Shown in pieces: positions 43,160 through 51,880 of a DNA stretch of 64,000 nucleotides (position 1 is its first letter; every line of letters begins with the position of its first letter). This stretch comes from Mesobacillus sp. S13. Lineage in GTDB: Bacteria; Bacillota; Bacilli; Bacillales; Cytobacillaceae. Made by a program: the position numbers and the translations under genes. Below the pieces are notes generated by a model that worked only from the letters and a program-made list of their open reading frames with translations, did no database searches and was not told the origin of the DNA. The stretch covers positions 1,693,001 through 1,757,000 of the forward strand of contig NZ_CP084622.1 of assembly GCF_020422885.1 (NCBI RefSeq). The letters run 5' to 3'.

Positions 43160-44501
43160 AAAGAAGAATGTCAGGGATACTGCATTGCAGCTTCTCGAAA
43201 CAATAGAAAAGAACCAGGCATACAGCAATCTGCTCTTAAATAACGCGATTGAAAAAAATGAAATCAATCCAATTGACGTGGGCTTGCTCACAGAATTGGT
43301 CTATGGTACGCTCCAACGGAAAATGACCATCGATTTTTACCTTAAGCCATTTATCGAGAAAAACAAGAAGCTTCAAAGCTGGGTTGTCAATCTGCTGCGC
43401 ATGACTCTTTACCAGATGGTGTATTTGGATAAAATACCGGAAAGAGCGGCTATTTTTGAAGCAGTTGAAATTGCAAAGCGCAGGGGACATAAAGGCATTG
43501 CAAGTCTTGTGAATGGTGTGCTGAGAAGCATACAAAGAAACGGATTGCCTTCCCTTGATGCAATCACGGATCATGCCGAAAGAATATCGATTGAGACGAG
43601 CCATCCTTTGTGGCTTGTAAGAAGATGGGTAGATCAGTTTGGTGTGGAGAAGACCAGGGAAATGTGTGAAGTGAACTTAACAGCACCTCTTCAGACTGGC
43701 AGGGTCAATTTGACGAGGATTTCACGGGATGAATGCCTTGACCTTCTTGAGGAAGAGGGGTTTGAAGTAGAACCAAGCCCGATTCTCCCAGAAGCAATCA
43801 AGTCCCTGAGAGGCAATCTGGCTTCATCCAAAGCGTTTAAATATGGTTTGTTAACCATCCAGGATGAGAGTTCTATGCTGGTTGCCCACGCGCTAGGTAT
43901 AAAAGAAGAAGAAGTCATTCTTGATGCATGCGCAGCCCCTGGAGGGAAAACTACTCATATCGCTGAGAAGCTGGCCAATAGCGGTAAAGTGATTTCACTC
44001 GATCTTCATGAGCACAAGGTCAAGTTAATCTCGGAAAATGCTGAGCGTCTTGGTCTCGAAAATATCGAAGCTCAAAAAATGGACAGCCGCCAGGCTGCGG
44101 CGCAATTTGAAAAAGAATCGATTGACCGGGTATTGCTGGATGCTCCATGCTCTGGCTTAGGCGTTATGAGACGAAAGCCGGATATGAAGTATACTAAGAA
44201 GGAACAGGATCTATCACAGCTGCAAACCATTCAGCTAAGCCTGCTCGAATCTGTTGGCCCACTTTTAAAAGCGGGAGGGACACTTGTATATAGTACATGC
44301 ACGGTTGACCGTGCAGAAAACCAGGAAGTAATAGAAGAATTTTTACGCAAGCATCCTGAATTCGAAGGAGATACAACATTTGCAGAAAGAATGCCTGAGA
44401 CAATCAAACCATTGATCGATGGGTTTGATGTGCAGATTCTTCCGCAGGACTTTGGCTCTGATGGGTTTTATATTGCTTGTTTAAGAAAGAAGGTGGAATA
44501 A
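43152..44501 (+). CDS. rsmB: 16S rRNA m5C967 methyltransferase RsmB
   Basis: RsmB methylates a cytosine of 16S rRNA using SAM. The 449-residue protein has an N-terminal NusB-like RNA-binding domain (residues about 1-140). The Rossmann methyltransferase has [17 protein letters not shown] (about residues 258-274), the motif-IV Cys in [12 protein letters not shown], and the nucleophile Cys in [16 protein letters not shown]. It overlaps fmt by eight bases. The next gene, also an RNA methyltransferase, is one base away. Confidence 0.96.
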   Translation: MSKKKNVRDTALQLLETIEKNQAYSNLLLNNAIEKNEINPIDVGLLTELVYGTLQRKMTIDFYLKPFIEKNKKLQSWVVNLLRMTLYQMVYLDKIPERAAIFEAVEIAKRRGHKGIASLVNGVLRSIQRNGLPSLDAITDHAERISIETSHPLWLVRRWVDQFGVEKTREMCEVNLTAPLQTGRVNLTRISRDECLDLLEEEGFEVEPSPILPEAIKSLRGNLASSKAFKYGLLTIQDESSMLVAHALGIKEEEVILDACAAPGGKTTHIAEKLANSGKVISLDLHEHKVKLISENAERLGLENIEAQKMDSRQAAAQFEKESIDRVLLDAPCSGLGVMRRKPDMKYTKKEQDLSQLQTIQLSLLESVGPLLKAGGTLVYSTCTVDRAENQEVIEEFLRKHPEFEGDTTFAERMPETIKPLIDGFDVQILPQDFGSDGFYIACLRKKVE

Positions 44502-44502
44502 C

Positions 44503-45594
44503 ATGGAACAAGAAAAAACAACCAGAAATGCAGCAACAGAAGATACAGCAAAAAAGTCCATTTATTCACTTCAGCTTGATGAACTGAAGGACTGGCTGAA
44601 GGAACAAGGAGAAAAACCTTTCCGGGCAGAACAAGTATTTGACTGGCTTTACAAAAAAAGAGCAGTTTCCTTCGAGGATATGTCCAACCTTTCAAAAACT
44701 TTAAGGGACAAGCTGGAAGAGCATTTCGTATTGACAACACTCGATACAATTATTCAGCAGACATCATCAGATGGAACGATCAAGTTCTTATTCGAAATGC
44801 ATGATGGCAAGTCCATTGAAACCGTACTAATGAGGCATGAGTATGGAAACTCTGTTTGTGTAACCACACAGGTAGGCTGCCGCATTGGCTGCACTTTTTG
44901 TGCTTCAACACTTGGCGGTCTAAAAAGGAACCTGGAAGCAGGAGAAATTGTCGCCCAGGTCGTAAAAGTACAACAGGCACTTGATGAAACGGATGAAAGA
45001 GTCAGTTCAATTGTCATTATGGGAATCGGTGAACCGTTCGATAACTACGACAATATGCTTTCTTTCCTGAAGATCGTCAACCATGAAAAAGGCTTGAATA
45101 TCGGCGCGCGTCATATTACGGTATCAACAAGTGGAATCATCCCGAAAATTTATCAGTTTGCTGATGAGAATATGCAAATCAACTTTGCGATTTCGCTGCA
45201 CGCTCCAAATAGCGAATTGCGCAGCAGGCTGATGCCAATCAACCGTGCATATAAGCTTCCCGACCTGATGGATTCAGTCCGCTATTATGTGAACAAGACA
45301 GGACGGCGAATCAGCTTTGAGTATGGTCTTTTTGGCGGAGTGAATGACCAGGTTGAGCATGCGGAGGAGCTGGCGAATCTGGTTAAGGGCATTAAGTGCC
45401 ATATTAACCTTATTCCAGTCAACTATGTACCTGAGCGTGATTACGTAAGGACACCAAAGAGCCAAATCTTCAAATTTGAACGGACACTTCGCGACCGCGG
45501 AGTGAATGTGACAATCAGAAGAGAACAAGGGCATGACATTGAAGCAGCTTGCGGACAACTTCGGGCGAAAGAAAGAAAAGAAGAGACGAGGTGA
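44503..45594 (+). CDS. rlmN: radical-SAM 23S rRNA/tRNA m2A methyltransferase RlmN
   Basis: RlmN methylates C2 of A2503 in 23S rRNA and A37 of some tRNAs by a radical mechanism. The 363-residue protein has the 4Fe-4S motif in [12 protein letters not shown] (CxxxCxxC, about residues 126-133), SAM-binding [15 protein letters not shown], and the second catalytic Cys in [10 protein letters not shown] near the C-terminus. An A-to-C8-type Cfr enzyme is less likely given the context. AAGGTGG precedes the ATG. prpC starts five bases after its stop. Confidence 0.96.
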   Translation: MEQEKTTRNAATEDTAKKSIYSLQLDELKDWLKEQGEKPFRAEQVFDWLYKKRAVSFEDMSNLSKTLRDKLEEHFVLTTLDTIIQQTSSDGTIKFLFEMHDGKSIETVLMRHEYGNSVCVTTQVGCRIGCTFCASTLGGLKRNLEAGEIVAQVVKVQQALDETDERVSSIVIMGIGEPFDNYDNMLSFLKIVNHEKGLNIGARHITVSTSGIIPKIYQFADENMQINFAISLHAPNSELRSRLMPINRAYKLPDLMDSVRYYVNKTGRRISFEYGLFGGVNDQVEHAEELANLVKGIKCHINLIPVNYVPERDYVRTPKSQIFKFERTLRDRGVNVTIRREQGHDIEAACGQLRAKERKEETR

Positions 45595-45598
45595 CAAG

Positions 45599-46351
45599 AT
45601 GAAGGCTGTTTTCATGACAGACAGGGGAAAAGTCCGCCTGCATAATGAAGACAATGGCGGCATATTTGTTAACTCTCACGGTCAGCGCCTTGCCATCGTA
45701 GCAGATGGCATGGGCGGCCACCGTGCGGGTGATGTTGCCAGTGACATGACAACCAAGCATCTGAGGGAATTATGGGAAAGCTCAACAAAGATACATACAG
45801 CAGAAGAAGCAGAAAAATGGATGGAAGAAGCAGTTTTACAAGTCAATAAAGATATTTTCGAGCATTCCATGAAAAACACAGAATGTGAAGGTATGGGAAC
45901 AACCATCGTGGCGGCAATTTGTACAAACCTTTTCGCGACCATTGTAAATATAGGTGACAGCCGTTGTTACTTGTTGAACGAAACAGGTTTCAAGCAGTTG
46001 ACGGAGGATCATTCTCTTGTAAACGAGCTGGTTCGATCCGGACAGATTTCAAGGGAAGATGCAGAGCATCATCCAAGGAAAAATGTTCTTTTAAGGGCGC
46101 TCGGAACTGAAGAGTCCGTCGAGATGGATGTGAAAACAATTATCTTTGAAGAGGAAGATGCCTTGCTGCTTTGCTCGGATGGCCTATCCAATAAAGTAGG
46201 GCAGGAAGAAATGGAGAGCATTGTTACAAACAATGAAATGACACTTGAAGATAAAGCGGCTGAATTTATCAAAAGGGCAAACGAGTACGGCGGCGAAGAT
46301 AATATAACTCTTGCTATCGTCGAATATCAGGAATTCAACGAGGGCAGGTGA
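45599..46351 (+). CDS. prpC: PP2C-type Ser/Thr phosphatase PrpC
   Basis: PrpC dephosphorylates PrkC and its targets. The 250-residue PP2C enzyme has metal-binding motifs RLHNEDNGG, VADGMGGHRAGD, LLCSDGLSNKV and GEDNITLAIV. I chose ATG at 45599, with GACGAGGTG just upstream; an in-frame extension to 45533 would lie in rlmN and is not conserved. It overlaps the non-preferred GTG of prkC and is the usual partner of that kinase. Confidence 0.96.
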   Translation: MKAVFMTDRGKVRLHNEDNGGIFVNSHGQRLAIVADGMGGHRAGDVASDMTTKHLRELWESSTKIHTAEEAEKWMEEAVLQVNKDIFEHSMKNTECEGMGTTIVAAICTNLFATIVNIGDSRCYLLNETGFKQLTEDHSLVNELVRSGQISREDAEHHPRKNVLLRALGTEESVEMDVKTIIFEEEDALLLCSDGLSNKVGQEEMESIVTNNEMTLEDKAAEFIKRANEYGGEDNITLAIVEYQEFNEGR

Positions 46352-46356
46352 AGAAT

Positions 46357-48312
46357 ATGATTATCGGAAAAAGAATCAGCGGGCGTTATAAAATCAAGGA
46401 CATGATTGGCGGCGGAGGCATGGCGAATGTCTACCTTGCCCATGACATGATTCTCGACAGGGATGTAGCGGTCAAGATGCTTCGTCTCGATTTTGCCAAT
46501 GATGATGAATTCATCCGCAGGTTCCATAGAGAAGCACAATCTGCAACCAGTCTTGCACACCCTAATATCGTCAGTATATATGATGTCGGGGAAGAGGACG
46601 GGCTATACTATATTGTGATGGAATATGTCGATGGTCAGACTTTGAAGCAGTACATACAGCAGCATGCGCCAGTGCCGGTTGAAGAAGCCCTGGACATCAT
46701 GAAGCAGCTTACTTCAGCAATCTCACATGCCCATCAAAACCATATTGTCCACCGGGATATCAAGCCGCATAATATCCTGATTGACAGTGACGGTACCGTG
46801 AAAATTACTGATTTCGGTATAGCGATGGCTTTGAGCGCGACTAGTATCACGCAAACGAATTCGGTACTCGGGTCTGTTCATTATCTTTCTCCTGAACAAG
46901 CAAGAGGTGGCATGGCAAATAAGAAATCAGATATCTATTCGATTGGGATTGTCATGTTCGAATTGCTTACAGGAAGACTTCCGTTTTCTGGTGAGTCAGC
47001 AGTATCAATTGCATTGAAGCATTTACAGTCCGAGACTCCGTCTTTAAAGAGATGGAATCCACAAATCCCTCAAAGCGTTGAAAATGTGGTTCTTAAGGCA
47101 ACTGCGAAGGACCCTTTCCATCGATATGATACTGTGGATGAAATGGAAGAGGACTTGCGTACGGCACTTGATGCCAAACGTTTGAATGAAGGGAAGTTCG
47201 CCATACCAGAAGATGATGAAGCAACAAAGGCAATACCAATTATCACAAATGATCGTCCTTATCATCATCTTGACGAGACGATTGTACGTAAAGATGCTCC
47301 GGGTCCGATCGATGCTCAACAGGCAAAGCCGGAGAAAAAGAAGAAAAAGAAATGGCCAATTATACTGACGGTTTTGTTTTTGCTGATCTTGACTGCTGGT
47401 ATATTAATGGTTACAGTTGGCCCTGATTTATTTGGTCCTAAGGAAAAGGAAGTACCAGATGTAAGTGGCATGGAAGTAGAAGATGCTGTCGCTGAACTAA
47501 TGTCTGCAGGTTTTGTCGTTGGAGATCGCAAGGAAATCAGCGATGATGAAGTGGAAGAGGGAAATGTAATCCGCACCAATCCGAAAGCCGGAAAGATGAT
47601 CAAAGAAGGCAATAAAATCGACTTGTACATCAGTACAGGAAAAGAAACAATGGAGTTGTCGGATTATAGGGGCAGGAATTACGACGATGTCTACAGGCTG
47701 CTGGAAGGTAAGGGCTTCAAGGATATTAAAAAAACCGAAGAGCATGACGATAGTGACCCGGGTACCATCCTTGATCAAAATCCATCTGGTGGTGAATCCG
47801 TAATTCCAGAGGATACAACTTTGGAATTCAAAGTCAGCAAGGGACCAGAATTGGTCACATTGCGTGATTTAAAAGGATACAACCAAAGCAACCTCGACGT
47901 ATATGCTGAAAACACTGGCCTTGTCATTGAAAGTACTGAGGAGGCTTATCATGATACAATACAAGCAGGATCGGTCATTTCCCAAAAACCTGAACCAGGT
48001 ACTGAGTTGAAACCAGGCAGTAAGGTAAGTGTTGTCATTTCTAAAGGACCTGAGCCATTACCTCCTAAAGAAAAAACAATTGAAATTACCATACCATATG
48101 AGCCGGAGGAAGAAGGAGTACCTCAGGAAGTAAAGATCTATATTAGTGACATGAATCGTGATGAATCCGTTCCTGCAGAGACCTTTAAAATAACTGAGGA
48201 TACAACCCGTAAACTCACTTTTATGATAGCACCAGGCCAAGAGGCTTATTATCGAGTGACGATTGACGATGTACCTTATACAGAGGATGGAGTTCCTTAT
48301 CCAGAAGACTAA
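46357..48312 (+). CDS. prkC: PASTA-domain Ser/Thr kinase PrkC
   Basis: PrkC senses muropeptides or lipid II and controls spore germination and wall metabolism. The 651-residue protein has a cytoplasmic kinase (about residues 10-270) with GGGGMANVYLA, Lys40, HRDIKPHN (about 132) and DFGIA. A juxtamembrane Lys-rich stretch leads to a membrane helix at about residues 332-352. Three extracellular PASTA repeats follow (about 365-568), then a C-terminal Ig-like domain. I chose ATG at 46357 with AGGGCAGGTG upstream; a GTG three codons earlier lies within that site. Confidence 0.97.
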   Translation: MIIGKRISGRYKIKDMIGGGGMANVYLAHDMILDRDVAVKMLRLDFANDDEFIRRFHREAQSATSLAHPNIVSIYDVGEEDGLYYIVMEYVDGQTLKQYIQQHAPVPVEEALDIMKQLTSAISHAHQNHIVHRDIKPHNILIDSDGTVKITDFGIAMALSATSITQTNSVLGSVHYLSPEQARGGMANKKSDIYSIGIVMFELLTGRLPFSGESAVSIALKHLQSETPSLKRWNPQIPQSVENVVLKATAKDPFHRYDTVDEMEEDLRTALDAKRLNEGKFAIPEDDEATKAIPIITNDRPYHHLDETIVRKDAPGPIDAQQAKPEKKKKKKWPIILTVLFLLILTAGILMVTVGPDLFGPKEKEVPDVSGMEVEDAVAELMSAGFVVGDRKEISDDEVEEGNVIRTNPKAGKMIKEGNKIDLYISTGKETMELSDYRGRNYDDVYRLLEGKGFKDIKKTEEHDDSDPGTILDQNPSGGESVIPEDTTLEFKVSKGPELVTLRDLKGYNQSNLDVYAENTGLVIESTEEAYHDTIQAGSVISQKPEPGTELKPGSKVSVVISKGPEPLPPKEKTIEITIPYEPEEEGVPQEVKIYISDMNRDESVPAETFKITEDTTRKLTFMIAPGQEAYYRVTIDDVPYTEDGVPYPED

Positions 48313-48330
48313 CAGACAGGGAGTGTTGCT

Positions 48331-49212
48331 ATGCCTGAGGGCAAAATTATAAAGGCGCTGAGCGGTTTTTATTATGTTGCGAATGAAGATAGGGTTGTCC
48401 AGTGCCGCGGCCGCGGGGTTTTTCGCAAAAACAAGGTAACACCGCTGGTAGGTGACGAGGTCGTTTTTCAGGCTGAGAATGATACGGAAGGGTATATCCT
48501 TGAAGTTAAAAGCCGCAAGAATGAGTTGGTACGCCCGCCGATTGCGAATGTAGACCAGGCCATCCTTGTTTTTTCAGCTGTAGAACCCGATTTCAGTACA
48601 GCCCTGCTCGACAGGTTTTTGGTACTTGTTGAATATAACCAAATCGAGCCACTCATCTGCATCACAAAAATGGATTTAACCAATGAAGAGCAAAAGTCCC
48701 GGCTGGAGGAATACGCTAAGGACTATCGGAATGCAGGATATGAGGTTATTTTTACTTCCTCTGAAACATCAGAGGGACTGGAAAAACTAAAACCCCATAT
48801 TGAAGGCAAGATATCTGTTTTTGCCGGGCAATCCGGAGTGGGAAAATCATCTCTGCTAAATGCAATCCGTCCGGATCTGGAGTTGAAAACCGATGATATA
48901 TCCTCCCATCTGGGCAGGGGTAAGCATACGACTAGGCATGTTGAGCTTATTACCATCAATAATGGACTAGTAGCTGACACTCCCGGTTTCAGTTCTCTGG
49001 AATTTACAGAGATTGAAGCGGAGGAACTGAATTCATGCTTCCCGGACATCGCTGAGATCAGTGAGGATTGCAAATTCCGGGGTTGCCTTCATATGGCTGA
49101 ACCTAAATGTGCTGTCAAAGCAGCAGTAGAGTCAGGTTCATTGCCAGAATACAGGTATTCGCATTACAAGGACTTCTTGTTAGAAATCAAAGATAGAAAG
49201 CCGAGGTACTGA
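48331..49212 (+). CDS. rsgA: ribosome small-subunit maturation GTPase RsgA
   Basis: RsgA (YloQ/CpgA) is a circularly permuted GTPase that helps late 30S maturation. The 293-residue protein has an N-terminal OB fold, the G4 motif TKMD, then the P-loop FAGQSGVGKSSLLNAI (about residues 164-180) and G3 DTPGFSSLEF. A C-terminal zinc knuckle has Cys/His residues (CKFRGCLHMAEPKC). In Bacillus it sits with prpC-prkC and is a PrkC substrate. GGGAGTG precedes the ATG, and rpe follows after three bases. Confidence 0.97.
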   Translation: MPEGKIIKALSGFYYVANEDRVVQCRGRGVFRKNKVTPLVGDEVVFQAENDTEGYILEVKSRKNELVRPPIANVDQAILVFSAVEPDFSTALLDRFLVLVEYNQIEPLICITKMDLTNEEQKSRLEEYAKDYRNAGYEVIFTSSETSEGLEKLKPHIEGKISVFAGQSGVGKSSLLNAIRPDLELKTDDISSHLGRGKHTTRHVELITINNGLVADTPGFSSLEFTEIEAEELNSCFPDIAEISEDCKFRGCLHMAEPKCAVKAAVESGSLPEYRYSHYKDFLLEIKDRKPRY

Positions 49213-49215
49213 AAC

Positions 49216-49857
49216 ATGGTGAAAATTGCACCTTCAATTTTATCAGCCGACTTTGCCCGCCTGGGGGAAGAAATTAAGGATGTCGAACGAGGTGGCGCTG
49301 ATTATATTCATGTGGATGTAATGGATGGGCATTTCGTGCCGAATATAACGATAGGTCCTCTGATTGTTGAAGCAATCAGGCCTGTAACAAAGCTGCCGCT
49401 TGATGTCCACCTGATGATCGAGAATCCGGACCAGTATATCGAAGCTTTCGCAAAGGCAGGAGCGGATTATATTACTGTTCATGTGGAAGCCAGCAGGCAT
49501 CTTCACAGGACGATTCAACTGATTAAATCTACAGGTGTCAAAGCGGGGGTTGTCCTGAATCCGGCAACGCCCGTGGACAGCCTGAAGCATATTATCGAGG
49601 ATGTAGACATGGTGCTGCTTATGTCCGTGAATCCTGGATTTGGCGGCCAGAAATTCATTTCCTCCGTACTGCCGAAAATCAAGCAGGTGAAAGAACTTGC
49701 AGACGCACTGAATCCTGATCTCGAGATTGAAGTCGATGGTGGCGTGAACGAAGAAACAGCCAAGCTTTGTGTAGAAGCAGGAGCTAATGTACTTGTAGCC
49801 GGTTCAGCAGTCTTTAATAAGGAAGACAGAGGAACTGCTATTGCAAGCTTAAGATAG
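49216..49857 (+). CDS. rpe: ribulose-phosphate 3-epimerase
   Basis: Rpe interconverts ribulose-5-phosphate and xylulose-5-phosphate in the pentose phosphate pathway. The 213-residue TIM barrel has the metal and catalytic motifs [45 protein letters not shown] and [10 protein letters not shown]. The last segment carries the phosphate-binding Gly. It is three bases after rsgA and ends at a terminator. Confidence 0.98.
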   Translation: MVKIAPSILSADFARLGEEIKDVERGGADYIHVDVMDGHFVPNITIGPLIVEAIRPVTKLPLDVHLMIENPDQYIEAFAKAGADYITVHVEASRHLHRTIQLIKSTGVKAGVVLNPATPVDSLKHIIEDVDMVLLMSVNPGFGGQKFISSVLPKIKQVKELADALNPDLEIEVDGGVNEETAKLCVEAGANVLVAGSAVFNKEDRGTAIASLR

Positions 49858-49861
49858 TATT

Positions 49862-49896
49862 AAAGCCAGCCGTCACATGCGGCTGGCTTTATTTAG
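49862..49896 (+). terminator. intrinsic terminator after rpe
   Basis: AAAGCCAGCCG and CGGCTGGCTTT form a perfect 11-bp stem with a 7-base loop. The downstream T run is weak (ATTTA). Confidence 0.85.
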
Positions 49897-49948
49897 CTTA
49901 TTGTTTTAAAAGAGAATATTCTTAACTGGAAAAAAGGAGCTTGTTTTC

Positions 49949-50596
49949 ATGATTATAAACTTAGTAGCAGGAGGACCGGCAAACCTGATACCAGACTTTC
50001 ATTCATATGACGGAAGAAATGTAATCTGGATTGGGATTGATCGAGGTGTATCCTATTTATTGAAGGCGGGCATCAAGTCATCAGCCGCTTTTGGCGATTT
50101 TGACTCCGTGTCAGAAGCAGAATTGTCAGAGATTGAAGAAGCTGTTTTGGACGTGAATAAATTCAAGCCTGAAAAAGATGAGACAGATATGGAACTGGCT
50201 TTAAACTGGGCTCTTGAGCAGAAACCAGAATCCATAAAGGTATTTGGCGCAACCGGTGGAAGGTTGGATCATTTGATGGCAAACATCCAGCTTCTGCTCA
50301 AGCCTCTTCAGGATGGTTCTTCTATTCATATCGAAATGATTGATACAAAAAATATTTTATATGTTAAAGGGCCAGGCACCTATTCCATGAGCAAGATGGA
50401 TGAATTTAAATATATTTCCTTCCTCCCTGTAACACCAGCCGTCTCTGGACTGACGCTAGAAAATTTTAAATACCCATTAAATGACTGTCATATTCCTATG
50501 GGGTCGACACTATGTATTAGTAATGAACTTATTAGAGGTCATGGTAATTTTTCATTTTCTGAAGGCATATTATTAGTTGTAAGGAGCAAGGATTGA
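49949..50596 (+). CDS. thiN: thiamine pyrophosphokinase
   Basis: ThiN converts thiamine to thiamine pyrophosphate. The 215-residue protein has the family motifs WIGIDRGVSYLLKAGI, FGDFDSVSEAEL, the acidic DETDMELAL and GATGGRLDHLMANIQLL (about residues 98-114), and a C-terminal thiamine-binding barrel. AAAAAGGAGC precedes the ATG. TPP is a cofactor of transketolase, which works with the neighbouring rpe product; the pairing is conserved in Bacilli. Confidence 0.95.
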   Translation: MIINLVAGGPANLIPDFHSYDGRNVIWIGIDRGVSYLLKAGIKSSAAFGDFDSVSEAELSEIEEAVLDVNKFKPEKDETDMELALNWALEQKPESIKVFGATGGRLDHLMANIQLLLKPLQDGSSIHIEMIDTKNILYVKGPGTYSMSKMDEFKYISFLPVTPAVSGLTLENFKYPLNDCHIPMGSTLCISNELIRGHGNFSFSEGILLVVRSKD

Positions 50597-50651
50597 AAAG
50601 TCTTCTAGAAACTCTATTCATGAAATTGATTCACGGACTCACATGAAAAGA

Positions 50652-50679
50652 GCAATTTTTGCATACCTGCGAATATACT
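50652..50679 (+). promoter_or_regulatory. candidate sigma-E promoter of spoVM
   Basis: GCAATTT (50652-50658), 13 bases, then AATATACT (50672-50679) resembles KMATATT-N13/14-CATACAHT with 5/7 and 6/8 matches. spoVM is a known sigma-E gene. The match is modest. Confidence 0.35.
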
Positions 50680-50731
50680 GTACGGATGCAGAAAGAAGAC
50701 TGGTTTTCGAGAGATGGTGAGGAGGGACGGT

Positions 50732-50812
50732 ATGAGATTCTATACAATCAAACTGCCTAAATTTTTAGGGGGCCTCGTACGGGCGATGTTAGGTGCATTT
50801 AAAAAGGAATAG
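50732..50812 (+). CDS. spoVM: SpoVM, spore coat/cortex morphogenetic peptide
   Basis: This 26-residue peptide begins MRFYTIKLPKFLGGLVRAML and ends in a basic tail. It matches B. subtilis SpoVM at nearly every position, including Pro9 in the helix-distorting LPKFLGG. SpoVM is an amphipathic helix that recognises the convex forespore membrane and anchors the SpoIVA coat basement layer; it also inhibits FtsH. A very strong GAGGAGGGACGG precedes ATG at 50732. The position between thiN and rpmB is the same as in B. subtilis. Confidence 0.97.
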   Translation: MRFYTIKLPKFLGGLVRAMLGAFKKE

Positions 50813-50857
50813 AAGCGATAAAAGAGTAAAATAAGAGAGAATACGAAAACTCCCTTG

Positions 50858-50887
50858 GCACCCTGAAAACGGGGTGCTATTATTTTT
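50858..50887 (+). terminator. intrinsic terminator after spoVM
   Basis: GCACCCTG and CGGGGTGC form an 8-bp stem (one wobble) around AAAA, followed by a T-rich tract (TATTATTTTT). Confidence 0.85.
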
Positions 50888-50941
50888 GCCGCCAATTGGG
50901 AAGAATGAAAATGAAGACGGATTAGTAAGTTGCTCAAAAAT

Positions 50942-50965
50942 AAAAAAGGCACCCTCATGGATGCC
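50942..50965 (-). terminator. intrinsic terminator after rpmB
   Basis: Read on the minus strand, GGCATCC and GGGTGCC pair (one wobble) around ATGA, followed by TTTTTT. It lies 54 bases past the rpmB stop. Confidence 0.8.
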
Positions 50966-51019
50966 GTGCAGTTTCCTGCCGGCTGCTGGAGCCAGGCAGA
51001 ACATCTGCGACTTTTTTAA

Positions 51020-51208
51020 TTAAACGCGTTCAACTTTACCTGATCTTAGAGCTCTTGCAGATACCCAAACACGCTTAGGCTTACCGTCTACAAGAATACG
51101 TACTTTTTGAAGGTTAGCACCCCATGTACGCTTGTTAGCGTTCATTGCGTGAGAGCGTGCGTTACCAGAACGAGTTGATTTACCAGTTACTACACATTTA
51201 CGTGGCAT
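51020..51208 (-). CDS. rpmB: 50S ribosomal protein L28
   Basis: L28 is a small 50S protein. The 62-residue product has the family pattern [22 protein letters not shown] and [19 protein letters not shown], ending SGKVERV. It has only one Cys, so it is of the zinc-independent type. On the minus strand a strong AGGAGGGAAAT precedes its ATG. It is divergent from yloU, with a 294-base shared upstream region. Confidence 0.97.
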   Translation of the reverse strand: MPRKCVVTGKSTRSGNARSHAMNANKRTWGANLQKVRILVDGKPKRVWVSARALRSGKVERV

Positions 51209-51502
51209 ATGATTTCCCTCCTAACTGACAAAAGCTGATACTATTTTTCGCTTCAATTATTTGCATATCGTCAGAATTGCGAATTAAACAGGATAACCTT
51301 TTCTCTGACATACTTTAATAATTTATCATAGAAATTTCCCATTTGCAATAGTTCTGGTGAAAGCTATAAAGAAAAAAACCTTGACATATAGTTGAGATTC
51401 TTGCTGAATAATAAAGGGAAGGGCAGAATAACTTTAAAAATTGATTGGCTTATAGTAAAATAACTGTAGCATAACGCTATTTTTCCAAAGGGGGAACGAA
51501 TC
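51209..51502. promoter_or_regulatory. divergent upstream region of rpmB and yloU
   Basis: This AT-rich 294-base region lies between the divergent rpmB (-) and yloU (+). A TTGACA at 51381-51386 points towards yloU, with only a weak -10 at 18 bases (TGAATA). No clear promoter is resolved for rpmB and no gene is seen. Confidence 0.35.
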
Positions 51503-51865
51503 ATGTCCATCGAGCTAAAAACGAAGTACGGACAAATTGATATATCAAATGATGTCATTGCAACGATCGCGGGCGGCGCAGCAGTCGATTGTTATGGTAT
51601 TGTCGGGATGGCTTCAAAGAATCAGATCAAGGACGGATTGACAGATATTTTGCGCAGGGAGAATTTCACTCGCGGAGTAATCGTTCGCCAGGAAAACGAA
51701 GAAGTACATATCGATATGTATATTATTGTGAGCTATGGGACGAAAATTTCCGAGGTGGCCCACAATGTCCAGTCAAAGGTTAAGTACACTCTTGATAAAA
51801 CTGTAGGGCTGGCAGTTGACTCGGTCAATATTTACGTTCAGGGTGTTCGTGTAACGAACCCGTAA
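51503..51865 (+). CDS. yloU: Asp23/Gls24-family protein YloU
   Basis: The 120-residue protein is an Asp23/Gls24 envelope stress family member (QIDISNDVIATIAGGAAVDCYGIVGMA; VHIDMYIIVSYG; VDSVNIYVQGVRV). Family members bind the membrane or envelope through partners. In staphylococci and bacilli a member is always next to fakA, which suggests a link with fatty-acid kinase activity; this is inference. AAAGGGGGA precedes the ATG. fakA starts 15 bases later. Confidence 0.93.
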   Translation: MSIELKTKYGQIDISNDVIATIAGGAAVDCYGIVGMASKNQIKDGLTDILRRENFTRGVIVRQENEEVHIDMYIIVSYGTKISEVAHNVQSKVKYTLDKTVGLAVDSVNIYVQGVRVTNP

Positions 51866-51880
51866 GAGGAGGAAAGATTT

